This document shows, piece by piece, positions 55,881 through 64,000 of a stretch of 64,000 nucleotides of DNA (positions are counted from its first letter, which is position 1; the number at the start of each line of letters is the position of its first letter). The position numbers were made by a program, and so were the translations under genes. The notes beneath the pieces were generated by a model. That model saw only the letters and a list, made by a program, of their open reading frames with translations. It did no database searches and had not been told where the DNA came from. The DNA is from Flammeovirgaceae bacterium UBA1842 (GTDB lineage: Bacteria > Bacteroidota > Bacteroidia > Cytophagales > Cyclobacteriaceae): contig DDIU01000022.1 in the NCBI GenBank assembly GCA_002338655.1, forward strand, positions 22,976-86,975, written 5' to 3'.

Positions 55881-57257
55881 TTGCGTAGCATTTTTAGTAT
55901 ATCAGCCTTTTTGTGCCGTTACTTACTGGCTATAATATTACTGTCTAGTTTTAATTTTTTAAATGGACAAGGCCTAGTATTTGATGACAATGAATATAAT
56001 TCTTCGCCCATAAAGGCACAATTAATGCGTGGGGATTATAAGGTGCCTGTAGTAGCCTCGCTAAAAAGGTACTCACCTAGACCGGGCAATCAACTTGATT
56101 ATAGTACTTCGGTGGCTTGGGCTATTGCATGGCAGGCAAGCACCATACTATATGCAAAAAATAATAAAATGACCAATATGGATGATATTGTTCAACATAT
56201 TTTTGCTCCTGCATATTTATACCAAAATGCAATTGAAGACAATGACTGCTCTAAAGGTATATCGTTGGCATCGGGACTAAAAGTTGCCAAAGAAAAGGGG
56301 ATGCCACTTTTTTCGCAATTTGTTAATTTCTGTAATGGAATTTCCGATCCACGGATTGATTCAATAGCCAGAATGAATACCATAACCGATTACTCAAAAA
56401 TTTTTCAGCTTTCTGAATCTTCTGAGAGAAAAATTGTAGCCGTAAAAAAAACAATTTCAGAAGGTTATCCTGCGGTTGTAGGATTTCGTGTTCCACCCTC
56501 GTTTAGAACGGCTAAGGAGTTTTGGCAACCTAAGGAGCCAATAGATGGTGATTATCAAGGGCATGCATTATGTGTTGTTGGCTATGATGATTCCAAATAT
56601 GGAGGAGCTTTTGAGGTAGCCAATAGTTGGGGAGGATCTTGGGGCAATAAGGGGTATATGTGGATTAGATATAAAGATTTTGCGGATTTTGTAAAGTATG
56701 GTTATGAAGTTTATGTTGCTGAAAAAGACAATAGTTATAGGCTTAAGGGTGATCTTAAGATAGAATTGTCTAACGGTAGTGCTATGCCAGTGAAAATAAC
56801 TGCCCCTGGAAAATTTAAGGCTGTTGAGTCCTACTCTTCAGGTACCCAATTTCAAGTTAAGATAACCAATGAAGACCCTGCTTTTCTCTATGTAATTGGC
56901 TCCGATTTATCGGGGGAATGTTTTCTGCTTTTTCCAAACAATAATACCATTAGTGCAGCCTTGACATATAAATCAAGTCATATAGCCATTCCAGATGAAA
57001 CTCATTTTATTGAATTCGATGATAATGCTGGGACAGATTTTTTATGTGTACTTTATTCAAGAGAGGAGCTGGATATTGAGGGGATAGTCATGCAAATCAC
57101 ACAGGCAAAAGGAACGTTTTACAATAAAATAAATGAAGTACTCGGACATGATTTATTGAATGAATCAATTAACTGGTCGGATAGCAATATGTCTTTTGAG
57201 GGGGATTCTAATAATGGTACTGTTGTGGCCGCCATTGTTGAGATTGAACATAATTGA
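55881..57257 (+). CDS. Papain-fold (C1-like) protein with Ser in place of catalytic Cys, plus DUF4384-like domain
   Basis: The TTG start directly follows the caspase gene stop. A signal peptide (~10-30) is followed by a C1 peptidase-like domain (~55-275). The oxyanion Gln71, catalytic His228 in GHALCVVGYDD and Asn248 in NSWGGSWG are present, and the Gln-to-nucleophile spacing of six residues is kept. The nucleophile position is Ser77 (codon TCG at 56109) in STSVAWAIAW, where active relatives have Cys. The C-terminal ~170 residues resemble DUF4384 (FLYVIGSDLSGECFLLFPN). It may be a pseudopeptidase or a Ser-type variant. It probably functions with the upstream caspase-like protein. Confidence 0.82.
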   Translation: MRSIFSISAFLCRYLLAIILLSSFNFLNGQGLVFDDNEYNSSPIKAQLMRGDYKVPVVASLKRYSPRPGNQLDYSTSVAWAIAWQASTILYAKNNKMTNMDDIVQHIFAPAYLYQNAIEDNDCSKGISLASGLKVAKEKGMPLFSQFVNFCNGISDPRIDSIARMNTITDYSKIFQLSESSERKIVAVKKTISEGYPAVVGFRVPPSFRTAKEFWQPKEPIDGDYQGHALCVVGYDDSKYGGAFEVANSWGGSWGNKGYMWIRYKDFADFVKYGYEVYVAEKDNSYRLKGDLKIELSNGSAMPVKITAPGKFKAVESYSSGTQFQVKITNEDPAFLYVIGSDLSGECFLLFPNNNTISAALTYKSSHIAIPDETHFIEFDDNAGTDFLCVLYSREELDIEGIVMQITQAKGTFYNKINEVLGHDLLNESINWSDSNMSFEGDSNNGTVVAAIVEIEHN

Positions 57258-57264
57258 CTAAAAT

Positions 57265-57672
57265 TCAGTGGCCGACCTCTTGAGTACTTTTCTTTAAGTG
57301 CCGTATTAGATTATTTCTTCTTGTCCTTTTAACGATTGTAACGGTATACAAAGATAAAGATCCACCGCCCGTTACAGCCGCAAAAGCGGCAAGTGGTGCA
57401 ATAACAGCTGGATTATCATTGTCATAATTGGTAAGACCCACAAAGAAACCAGCGGAAAGGGCACTCAAAATAATCCCAGGTATTAATGTTTTCGGATGAC
57501 TTCTATCAACTTCCAAGATTTTTAAAACAATGGATTTATTAACCTCCTGTTCAAAAATATTTGCCCTAATACCAATTCTATCTAATCGTTTGAGTTGTTT
57601 TTCAGTATACTGACTATAACTTTTACTGGTTATAAAAAAGCAAAAAATTATAACTATCGGGTGAAGGCGCAA
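57265..57672 (-). CDS. Small exported membrane protein, unrecognised
   Basis: This 135-residue protein has an N-terminal signal-like segment (~5-18, cleavage near SYSQ), a charged helical stretch, and two hydrophobic helices (~65-82 and ~88-112). The start is TTG at 57672. No family is recognised. It converges on the papain-fold gene, seven bases away, and lies 15 bases from the stop of the cysteine desulfurase gene on the same strand, so it may be co-transcribed with glmM and the desulfurase. Confidence 0.6.
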   Translation of the reverse strand: MRLHPIVIIFCFFITSKSYSQYTEKQLKRLDRIGIRANIFEQEVNKSIVLKILEVDRSHPKTLIPGIILSALSAGFFVGLTNYDNDNPAVIAPLAAFAAVTGGGSLSLYTVTIVKRTRRNNLIRHLKKSTQEVGH

Positions 57673-57687
57673 AATGATGATATTGTA

Positions 57688-58827
57688 CTAAGCTTCCACA
57701 TGAAAGAACTCCGCTAGCTTCTCCGCTGCATAATCTATTTCTTCAGCCGTGTTGTATTTACTAAAAGAGAATCTGACCGCACCGCGTGTAGGGTCTGCTT
57801 TTATACCTTCCAATACATGAGAACCTTTTGATGCTCCGCTTGAACAGGCACTTCCACCTGAGGCGGAAACTCCATTGATATCCAAAGTGAATAACAGCAT
57901 ATCATTGTCAGGAGAAGATGGGAGGCAAACGTTAAGAACGGTGTACAGGCTCTTATTGGCGTTTACAGATTCCCCATTAAAAGAAACACCTTCAATTTCA
58001 TTTTTGAGTTTAGCAATCATTCTATCCTTCAGGCCTTGAATGTGTTTCATGTGGCTATCCATATCCCTGTAGGCAATTTCCAATGCCTTTGCCGTACCTA
58101 TTATGCCATACACATTTTCTGTACCTCCCCGCATGTTTCTTTCTTGAGCTCCTCCATGAATAAAGGGGGCGATTTTTGTGTTTTTGTCAATGTACATGAA
58201 CCCTGCCCCTTTAGGCCCATGGAACTTATGGGCGGCCCCAGTGATACAGTGCACAGGCAATGCTTGAAGGTCATGTTTATAATGACCCATGGTCTGAACT
58301 GTGTCAGAATGAAAAATGGCATGGTGATCTTTACAGATGTTACCCACCTCGGTAAGGTCAATCAAGTTACCGATTTCATTATTGGCGTGCATGAGTGACA
58401 CTAATGATCTTTCATTACTATTTAATAATTCGGCTAAATGACTTGTGTTTACATTGCCGTTTTCATCAAGATCAACATAGCTTAGTTTTATCTTACCTAA
58501 TTTTTCAAGATTTTCCAATGTATGTAACACGGCATGATGCTCAATTTTAGAGGTAATGGCATGTTTTAATCCATAGGTTTCGATACCTGAACATATAAGT
58601 GTATTGTCAGCTTCTGTGCCTCCAGAAGTAAAAAATATTTCACCGGGAGTTGCATTTAACAATTCAGCCACAGTTTTTCGGGCGTATTCTATAGCCGACC
58701 TAACTTTTCGCCCATGGGAATGCGTTGATGATGGGTTTCCATAGTGGTCGAGCAAATAAGGTTTCATGGCTTCAAAAACCTCTTTGTCCAATGGTGTAGT
58801 AGCGGCATTATCTAAATACACATTCAT
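57688..58827 (-). CDS. Cysteine desulfurase (IscS/NifS family)
   Basis: This PLP enzyme removes sulfur from cysteine for Fe-S clusters and tRNA thiolation. It begins MNVYLDNAATTPLDKEV. The PLP-binding Lys lies in TGAAHKFHGPKGAGF, and the catalytic Cys in GGSACSSGA. Length 379 is as expected. The short catalytic loop points to the IscS/NifS class (class I). It is four bases from the glmM stop and no iscU or suf genes are near. Confidence 0.94.
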   Translation of the reverse strand: MNVYLDNAATTPLDKEVFEAMKPYLLDHYGNPSSTHSHGRKVRSAIEYARKTVAELLNATPGEIFFTSGGTEADNTLICSGIETYGLKHAITSKIEHHAVLHTLENLEKLGKIKLSYVDLDENGNVNTSHLAELLNSNERSLVSLMHANNEIGNLIDLTEVGNICKDHHAIFHSDTVQTMGHYKHDLQALPVHCITGAAHKFHGPKGAGFMYIDKNTKIAPFIHGGAQERNMRGGTENVYGIIGTAKALEIAYRDMDSHMKHIQGLKDRMIAKLKNEIEGVSFNGESVNANKSLYTVLNVCLPSSPDNDMLLFTLDINGVSASGGSACSSGASKGSHVLEGIKADPTRGAVRFSFSKYNTAEEIDYAAEKLAEFFHVEA

Positions 58828-58831
58828 ATCT

Positions 58832-60220
58832 TTATTCTTTTATTGAGATAATATCTTTAATATCTGAAATGATCTTATTTGCTAGGTAATCAGCAGTTGA
58901 TTCAGAGTCAGATTCGCAATAGATTCTTATTATTGGTTCGGTGTTTGACTTACGTAAATGTACCCATTCATTCTCAAATTCAATTTTAACCCCATCTATG
59001 GTATTTATTTTTTGAGAGGCATATTGTTTGGCTATTTCCCTTAAAATATTATCAACATCAATTTCAGGAGTAAGTTCAATTTTATTTTTGGATATGTGAT
59101 AATTAGGATAAGTACTTCTGAGCCTTGAGCAACTTAACCCTGATTTGGCCAAATGTGATAAAAATAAAGCAATACCGACCAATGCGTCCCTGCCATAATG
59201 TAGTTCAGGGTATATGATGCCCCCGTTACCTTCGCCACCAATAATGGCATTGGTACGTTTCATCTCTTCCACCACATTTACTTCCCCAACTGCTGCTGCT
59301 GAATAACTACAGCCATGCTTCTCAGTAACCACTCTGAGTGCCATTGATGAGGAAAGGTTTGAAACAGTACTTCCTTTGACATGAGATAAAATGTAATCTG
59401 CAACGGCCACAAGGGTATATTCTTCACCAAATGCCGTCCCATCTTCCTGGAGAAGGGCAAGTCTATCCACATCAGGATCCACTACAATACCCAGATCGAA
59501 TTTACCCTTTTCCATCTCTGCACTTATTTGATTTAAGTTTTCGGGCAATGGCTCGGGATTATGCGGAAAATGTCCAGTAGGATCACAAAATAGCTTTGTA
59601 ACTGACACTCCCAAAGCTTCTAATAGTTTTGGGACCGCAATGCCTCCGGTTGAATTTACAGCGTCAACGATCACCTTAAAGTTCTTCGATCGAATGGCCT
59701 CTACATCTACTAGCTCAAGTGCTAGTATCTGAGCAATATGTTTGTCAATATAACTGTTATCTTCAGTGAGTTTGCCAAGCTCTAAGACTTCAGCAAAATC
59801 ATAATCATTAGCATCAGCTATTTTTAATACCTCAGCACCATCATTTGCCGAAATAAACTCACCCTTATCATTCAATAGTTTCAGTGCATTCCACTGTATC
59901 GGATTATGACTTGCCGTAATTATAATCCCTCCAGCTGCATCTTCTAAAGGTACTGCTATTTCCACTGTAGGGGTAGTAGACAATCCTAAGTCAACCACAT
60001 CGATACCCATTCCTATTAAAGTATTGGTAACCAATCCATTAACCATAGGGCCTGAAATGCGTGCATCCCTTCCTATAACTATTTTACTCTTCCCAGAATT
60101 ATTAACAGCCCATTTACCATAAGCTGCACTGAATTTTACGATATCTAAGGGAGTTAGATTTTCTCCAGGTTTGCCGCCAATGGTCCCCCTTATACCTGAA
60201 ATTGATTTTATTAAAGTCAC
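58832..60220 (-). CDS. glmM: Phosphoglucosamine mutase
   Basis: This enzyme converts glucosamine-6-phosphate to glucosamine-1-phosphate for UDP-GlcNAc and peptidoglycan. Phospho-Ser lies in TASHNPIQWNALK near residue 103. The metal-binding loop is VDPDVDRLAL, the sugar-binding loop GEGNGGIIYPE, and phosphate-binding residues occur near SNTEPIIRIY. Length 462 fits; phosphomannomutase/phosphoglucomutase relatives share these motifs, so the specificity is assumed from the family's closest pattern (SGIRGTIGG). A good -7 element is 24 bases upstream of the start. Confidence 0.9.
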   Translation of the reverse strand: MTLIKSISGIRGTIGGKPGENLTPLDIVKFSAAYGKWAVNNSGKSKIVIGRDARISGPMVNGLVTNTLIGMGIDVVDLGLSTTPTVEIAVPLEDAAGGIIITASHNPIQWNALKLLNDKGEFISANDGAEVLKIADANDYDFAEVLELGKLTEDNSYIDKHIAQILALELVDVEAIRSKNFKVIVDAVNSTGGIAVPKLLEALGVSVTKLFCDPTGHFPHNPEPLPENLNQISAEMEKGKFDLGIVVDPDVDRLALLQEDGTAFGEEYTLVAVADYILSHVKGSTVSNLSSSMALRVVTEKHGCSYSAAAVGEVNVVEEMKRTNAIIGGEGNGGIIYPELHYGRDALVGIALFLSHLAKSGLSCSRLRSTYPNYHISKNKIELTPEIDVDNILREIAKQYASQKINTIDGVKIEFENEWVHLRKSNTEPIIRIYCESDSESTADYLANKIISDIKDIISIKE

Positions 60221-60243
60221 GTTAAATATTTATCCTAAAAAGT

Positions 60244-60270
60244 CAAAGGTAATGCTTTTCAAATTTTCAA
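60244..60270 (-). promoter_or_regulatory. Candidate promoter of glmM
   Basis: On the minus strand, TTG (60270-60268) and an exact TAnnTTTG, TACCTTTG (60251-60244), with a shorter-than-usual 16-base spacer. Confidence 0.4.
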
Positions 60271-60323
60271 TGATTCTGACTGGTTATTTTTTTGATCGGA
60301 TTTAGCTAATTTTTACAATAAAA

Positions 60324-60356
60324 TTGGGATTGTATCCATTTTTATAAATATATTGG
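60324..60356 (+). promoter_or_regulatory. Candidate promoter of the calcium/sodium exchanger gene
   Basis: TTG at 60324-60326, a 22-base spacer and TATATTGG at 60349-60356 (one mismatch to TAnnTTTG). It favours translation from the ATG at 60384. Confidence 0.35.
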
Positions 60357-60383
60357 TTGGCTTTTAGTTGTGTATTAAATCAT

Positions 60384-61349
60384 ATGATCTATTTCCTTTT
60401 TATTATAGGCTTCGTTTTACTTATCAAAGGTGCCGATTTATTAGTAAGTGGGGCGTCATCAATTGCTGTCAAATACAATATTTCACAAATGATCATTGGG
60501 CTTACCATTGTTTCATTTGGAACTTCCTTGCCGGAATTACTGGTGAACGTAACTGCCAGCATTAATGGTAATCCTGGGCTGGCCATAGGCAATATATTCG
60601 GAAGTAATATTGCAAATATATTGCTTATACTAGGTATCAGTGCTATGATCCGCCCATTGCCGATAACCAAAAACATTTATTTTTCCGAAATCCCATTTTC
60701 TCTTGTGGCAACATTACTGGTTGGCTTTTTGGCCAATGCGGCATTGTTCTCAGACGTACGGACACTGACATTAAGTAGGGTTGATGGTATCATTTTATTA
60801 ATGTTTTTTACCCTATTCATGGGCTATATCTATGTGGTGTTTAAATCCGACCATGCTTTATATGAGCACAAGCAAGATGAAAATAAAGATCAACTGACAA
60901 TGAATAAATCACTTATCTATGTACTGATTGGATTAGTGGCCCTTTATTTTGGTGGGGAATGGGTAGTAAATGGAGCCATAGTTATTGCGGAACAATTTGG
61001 GTTAAGTGAAACATTTATCGGCCTCACTGTAGTGGCCATTGGTACCTCCTTGCCAGAATTATTTACCTCAGCAGTTGCAGCTTATAAAAACAATACTGAT
61101 ATCGCAGTAGGAAACGTAGTGGGTTCCAATATTTTTAATTTGTTATGGATATTAGGCGTAAGTGCGGTTATCCGACCATTGCCGTTTGATGTGGCTAGCA
61201 ATGCCGATATCATGATGATTATTTTCGCTAGTGCACTATTGATATTTGCCGTGGCCGTTGGTAAGGGCGCAAAAATTGTGAAATGGGAAGGATTTCTTTT
61301 TGTAGCGGTTTATGTGGCCTATATCGTCTACTTGGTAAATAGGGGGTAA
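60384..61349 (+). CDS. Calcium/sodium antiporter (CaCA family, YrbG-like)
   Basis: This 321-residue integral membrane exchanger has ten helices in two inverted halves. Each half carries the alpha-repeat: GTSLPELLVNVTASINGNPG with GNIFGSNIANILLILG, and GTSLPELFTSAVAAYKNN with GNVVGSNIFNLLWILG. The acidic residues in the GTSLPE motifs coordinate the cation. The ATG at 60384 gives the usual MIYFLFIIGFVLLIKGADLLVSG N-terminus in the family (first residues only needed); an upstream TTG would add nine. It is divergent from glmM. Confidence 0.95.
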   Translation: MIYFLFIIGFVLLIKGADLLVSGASSIAVKYNISQMIIGLTIVSFGTSLPELLVNVTASINGNPGLAIGNIFGSNIANILLILGISAMIRPLPITKNIYFSEIPFSLVATLLVGFLANAALFSDVRTLTLSRVDGIILLMFFTLFMGYIYVVFKSDHALYEHKQDENKDQLTMNKSLIYVLIGLVALYFGGEWVVNGAIVIAEQFGLSETFIGLTVVAIGTSLPELFTSAVAAYKNNTDIAVGNVVGSNIFNLLWILGVSAVIRPLPFDVASNADIMMIIFASALLIFAVAVGKGAKIVKWEGFLFVAVYVAYIVYLVNRG

Positions 61350-61580
61350 TTAAGAGTATTTTGCCAATACTTTATCTACCTCGTTGTCAGGATTACCACA
61401 CTCTTCAGCACCAGTCATAGTTTTGCCACAGTATCCACAGGTAGCACCTTCTTTATTCAGAAATGGGCTTTGGGAAGCACATGTTCCTTTAAATTGGCCA
61501 TTCTTCAAAAAGATCAGCCTTACCGACATTAATATGAAGAATAGTGCCACAAATCCGATTCCTAACAGTAAAGTAGTCAT
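61350..61580 (-). CDS. Small membrane protein with Cys-rich tail (NqrM-like arrangement)
   Basis: This 76-residue protein has a single hydrophobic helix (~3-22) with sequence LLLGIGFVALFFILMSVRLI and a Cys-rich C-terminal part with F-K-G-T-C, CGYC and EECG. The layout (membrane helix, then F-x-G-x-C) recalls NqrM, the Na+-NQR maturation factor, but the C-terminal cysteines differ. Such proteins are conserved in Bacteroidota as membrane or secreted proteins. It converges on the exchanger gene with no gap between the stop codons and is divergent from mazG. Confidence 0.7.
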   Translation of the reverse strand: MTTLLLGIGFVALFFILMSVRLIFLKNGQFKGTCASQSPFLNKEGATCGYCGKTMTGAEECGNPDNEVDKVLAKYS

Positions 61581-61597
61581 GTTTATTTAATTTTATG

Positions 61598-61605
61598 CAA
61601 AAGTA
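61598..61605 (-). promoter_or_regulatory. Candidate -7 element for the small Cys-rich membrane protein
   Basis: TACTTTTG on the minus strand matches TAnnTTTG exactly, 18 bases upstream of the ATG. No -33 TTG at normal distance. Confidence 0.3.
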
Positions 61606-61661
61606 CTGATTCAGTGTTATAACATAAGCATTGGTCTCAAAGTTTCTCTTATTTCGTTTCC

Positions 61662-62486
61662 ATGAAAAAAATAAAATCAAGACCAGATATAAATAGAAAA
61701 GCTAAACTGGAAGCTTTTGACAGATTGTTAACAATTATGGATGAGCTCAGGGAAAATTGTCCTTGGGACATGAAACAGACCATGGAAAGTTTGCGGCATT
61801 TAACCATTGAGGAGACCTATGAACTTACCGATGCGATCATAGAAAATGATATGCAAGAAGTTAAAAAGGAGTTGGGTGATTTGATGTTGCACAATACTTT
61901 TTATGCCAAAATTGCCTCAGAACGAGGTGAATTCGATATGGCCGATGTGCTTAATTCCGTTTGTGACAAACTGGTGGAACGACATCCACATATCTATGGA
62001 GACGTAGTAGCTACAGATGAAAAAACCGTAAAAGAAAACTGGGAAAAAATAAAGCTACGTGAAAAAGGGGCACAGAAAAAAACCGTATTGGGCGGAGTGC
62101 CAAAATCGCTTCCTGCTATGGTCAAAGCCATGAGAATTCAGGAAAAAGCCCGTGGGGTTGGCTTTGATTGGGATAATAAAAAGCAGGTGTGGCAAAAAGT
62201 GGAGGAGGAAATGGAGGAATTTAAGGCAGAATATAATATTGAATCCAATGATGTGATTGATCAGGAAAAGGCACAAGCCGAATTTGGTGACTTAATGTTT
62301 TCATTGATTAATTATGCCCGGTTTGTAAACATCAATCCTGAGGAGGCACTGGAGCGAACAAACAAAAAATTTATGAAGAGGTTTCAATATCTGGAGTCGG
62401 AATCGGCTAAAGATGGAAAAAAAATGGGTGAGATGACGCTCGATGAAATGGATGAGTATTGGGAACAGGCCAAAAAATTGAGGTAA
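61662..62486 (+). CDS. mazG: Nucleoside triphosphate pyrophosphohydrolase MazG
   Basis: This 274-residue house-cleaning enzyme hydrolyses non-canonical or excess NTPs to NMPs. Two MazG domains are seen: the first has CPWDMKQTMESLRHLTIEETYEL with ELGDLML, the second contains VEEEMEEFKAEY with EFGDLMFSLINYARF. The EExxE and ExxD Mg2+ motifs are kept in both. The ATG at 61662 is preceded by a 23-codon basic start common in the family. It is divergent from the small Cys-rich membrane protein. Confidence 0.95.
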   Translation: MKKIKSRPDINRKAKLEAFDRLLTIMDELRENCPWDMKQTMESLRHLTIEETYELTDAIIENDMQEVKKELGDLMLHNTFYAKIASERGEFDMADVLNSVCDKLVERHPHIYGDVVATDEKTVKENWEKIKLREKGAQKKTVLGGVPKSLPAMVKAMRIQEKARGVGFDWDNKKQVWQKVEEEMEEFKAEYNIESNDVIDQEKAQAEFGDLMFSLINYARFVNINPEEALERTNKKFMKRFQYLESESAKDGKKMGEMTLDEMDEYWEQAKKLR

Positions 62487-62626
62487 TAAAATAAGATGTA
62501 TTGAGCCCTGAGGACTTAAACATATTTAAATAACTTAATTACTGTTTTAAAATTTCATTGTCTATAATGCCGCTCTGTTGAATAGATTCACTATTTTACT
62601 GAATTGTTTCAAGAGGTAAAATTTGA

Positions 62627-64000
62627 ATGGAGTACGGCAAACAAATTATATTTTTATTATCGGGATTTGTCATTGTGGCTATTGCGGCCAATCAGATTGC
62701 CAAAAAATTTCAAAAACTTAGATTACCATTAATAACAGGATTTCTTCTGGTAGGGGTAATTGCAGGGCCATTTATTTTAGGGTTAATCCCATCCGAATCA
62801 CGCATTCACCTTCAGTTTGTCATTGATATTTCACTGGCATTTATAGCCTTTGCGGCAGCCGCAGAATTATACCTCAAAGATCTACGAAGCAGGATGAAAA
62901 GCATCAAATGGATGACTTTTGGGCAGTTGGTAGTAACTTTTGTTTTAAGCTCCGTGGTGGTGTACTTAATGGCTGACTATATTCATTTTATGAAAGGGAT
63001 GAGCTCGGAGGCAAAAATAGCCGTAGCAATATTAACGGCTACCATCTTTGTGGCACGATCTCCCTCTTCTGCCATTGCTATTATCAACGAAATGCGAGCC
63101 AAAGGGCCATTTACCCAAACAGCTATAGGGGTTACTGTGGTTAAGGATTTTCTGGTCATCATTTTATTCGCCATAAATTTTTCCTTGGCCAATATTTTTG
63201 TCAAGGATTTAGATTTTGACATTGGGTTTTTACTCATTATCGTGGGCGAACTGGCCATTTCCTTTCTTTTGGGATACCTTTTAGGCAAGGTCATTATCAT
63301 CATTCTATCCATTCGGATACATAAATATGCAAAAACCATTTACATTTTGGCTCTTGGGTATTCCATGTACCTGCTTTATTATTTTATAAAGGATTATTCA
63401 TTTCAAATGATTGGAAAGGAAGTACTAATTGAGCCCTTGTTGATATGCATCATGAGTAGTTTTATGGTAACAAACTACAGCAAGTACCGCCAGGAGTTCA
63501 TTAAGTTACTCGATGATATTGGCCCAATCATATATATCTGCTTTTTTACATTGGCAGGAGCCAGCCTATCCATTGATTTGTTATGGAAAGTTTGGCCGGT
63601 GGCGTTACTGTTCTTTACCATTCGTCTGGTTAGTATGATAATCGGTTCTTTTGTGGGCGGTAGTCTTGCAGGTGATCCTCCACTTTACAATAGAATAGGC
63701 TGGATGCCTTATCTTACTCAGGCCGGTGTGAGTATTGGGTTAGCCACCATAGTATCTGTTAGTTTTCCTCTGTGGGGACCTGAATTTGCTACACTGATTA
63801 TTTCAGTTATTGTTATCAATCAAATTATAGGGCCACCATTGTTTAAATGGGCAATTGAGATAGTGGGCGAGGGCAGAAAAAAAGCAGAAACACCTGAATT
63901 TGATGGGGTGCGTGACGCCATTATTTTTGGTTTTGAAAGCCAATCTGTTGCCTTAGCCCAGCAATTAAAGGATAATGGCTGGCTTGTAAAACTAGCCACG
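62627..64000 (+). CDS. Kef/CPA2-type cation:proton antiporter, 3' end outside window
   Basis: The frame is open to the right edge, giving 458 codons. It encodes a ~12-helix Na+/H+ exchanger-like (CPA2) domain from the N-terminus through ~residue 400, with the second-helix segment LPLITGFLLVGVIAGPFILG and conserved FVARSPSSAIAI in the core. After ~425 a cytosolic TrkA-N/RCK nucleotide-binding domain begins (DAIIFGFESQSVALAQQL). K+ or Na+ specificity cannot be read. The ATG at 62627 is the first in frame with the usual N-terminal helix. Transcribed in the same direction as mazG but 140 bases downstream. Confidence 0.92.
   Translation, partial: MEYGKQIIFLLSGFVIVAIAANQIAKKFQKLRLPLITGFLLVGVIAGPFILGLIPSESRIHLQFVIDISLAFIAFAAAAELYLKDLRSRMKSIKWMTFGQLVVTFVLSSVVVYLMADYIHFMKGMSSEAKIAVAILTATIFVARSPSSAIAIINEMRAKGPFTQTAIGVTVVKDFLVIILFAINFSLANIFVKDLDFDIGFLLIIVGELAISFLLGYLLGKVIIIILSIRIHKYAKTIYILALGYSMYLLYYFIKDYSFQMIGKEVLIEPLLICIMSSFMVTNYSKYRQEFIKLLDDIGPIIYICFFTLAGASLSIDLLWKVWPVALLFFTIRLVSMIIGSFVGGSLAGDPPLYNRIGWMPYLTQAGVSIGLATIVSVSFPLWGPEFATLIISVIVINQIIGPPLFKWAIEIVGEGRKKAETPEFDGVRDAIIFGFESQSVALAQQLKDNGWLVKLAT

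Noticed and set aside
47410..57257. Caspase plus DUF4384 as an antiphage defence island
   Set aside because: All four proteins have signal peptides, and one has a T9SS sorting domain, so an intracellular abortive-infection role is unlikely. No phage, toxin, restriction or reverse-transcriptase genes lie nearby.

Overview
The window is a low-GC chromosomal stretch of a gliding or T9SS-bearing Bacteroidota bacterium, most likely order Cytophagales. This is judged from a porP-gldK-gldL-gldM-gldN cluster, a PorW/SprE-type TPR lipoprotein, a T9SS C-terminal sorting domain on a giant secreted protein, Bacteroidota-style promoters (TTG near -33, TAnnTTTG near -7), an ATP synthase operon lacking atpD and atpC, and frequent TTG starts. 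I see no tRNA, rRNA, CRISPR array, insertion sequence or prophage.

Layout. 1-10.5 kb: a sensor kinase cut by the left edge, uvrA, an orphan periplasmic solute-binding protein, an NDH-2 dehydrogenase with a small membrane partner, and a LytS/LytTR-type two-component pair. 10.5-16 kb: a TerB-like protein, hemW, a divergent Omp85-like barrel, a DUF4271-like membrane protein and hemD. 16-29.8 kb: the T9SS/gliding region (porP, gldKLMN), then on the minus strand porW/sprE, a class A PBP and uvrC, then an M23 peptidase and a bactofilin. 29.7-35.4 kb: atpZ, a probable atpI-like gene, and atpBEFHAG. 35.4-38.9 kb: a 445-bp AT-rich gap, a beta-barrel protein and an unrecognised 757-residue lipoprotein. 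39-47.2 kb: a UbiA-like protein with no standard start codon plus a methyltransferase, a hydrolase-OsmC fusion, a multi-PAS kinase, a GNAT protein, a VTT/DedA protein and hemH. 47.4-57.3 kb: a tight four-gene operon of exported proteins. 57.3-64 kb: glmM, a cysteine desulfurase, small membrane proteins, a Ca/Na exchanger, mazG and a Kef-type antiporter cut by the right edge.

The most unusual region is 47.4-57.3 kb. One operon encodes an Ig-like anchored protein, a ~2,170-residue T9SS substrate with two seven-repeat FG-GAP propellers each followed by an ASPIC/UnbV domain, a caspase-like peptidase with an intact His/Cys dyad, and a papain-fold protein that keeps Gln, His and Asn but has Ser in place of the catalytic Cys. 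All four carry export signals, so this looks like a cell-surface or secreted protease/adhesin module rather than a cytoplasmic defence system. That role is inference. Other points worth checking are a CBM5/12-like insert in GldN, a terminator-like hairpin between atpE and atpF, overlapping opposed promoters between hemW and the Omp85 gene, and the UbiA-like gene whose conserved N-terminus can only be reached from a non-standard start such as ATT.
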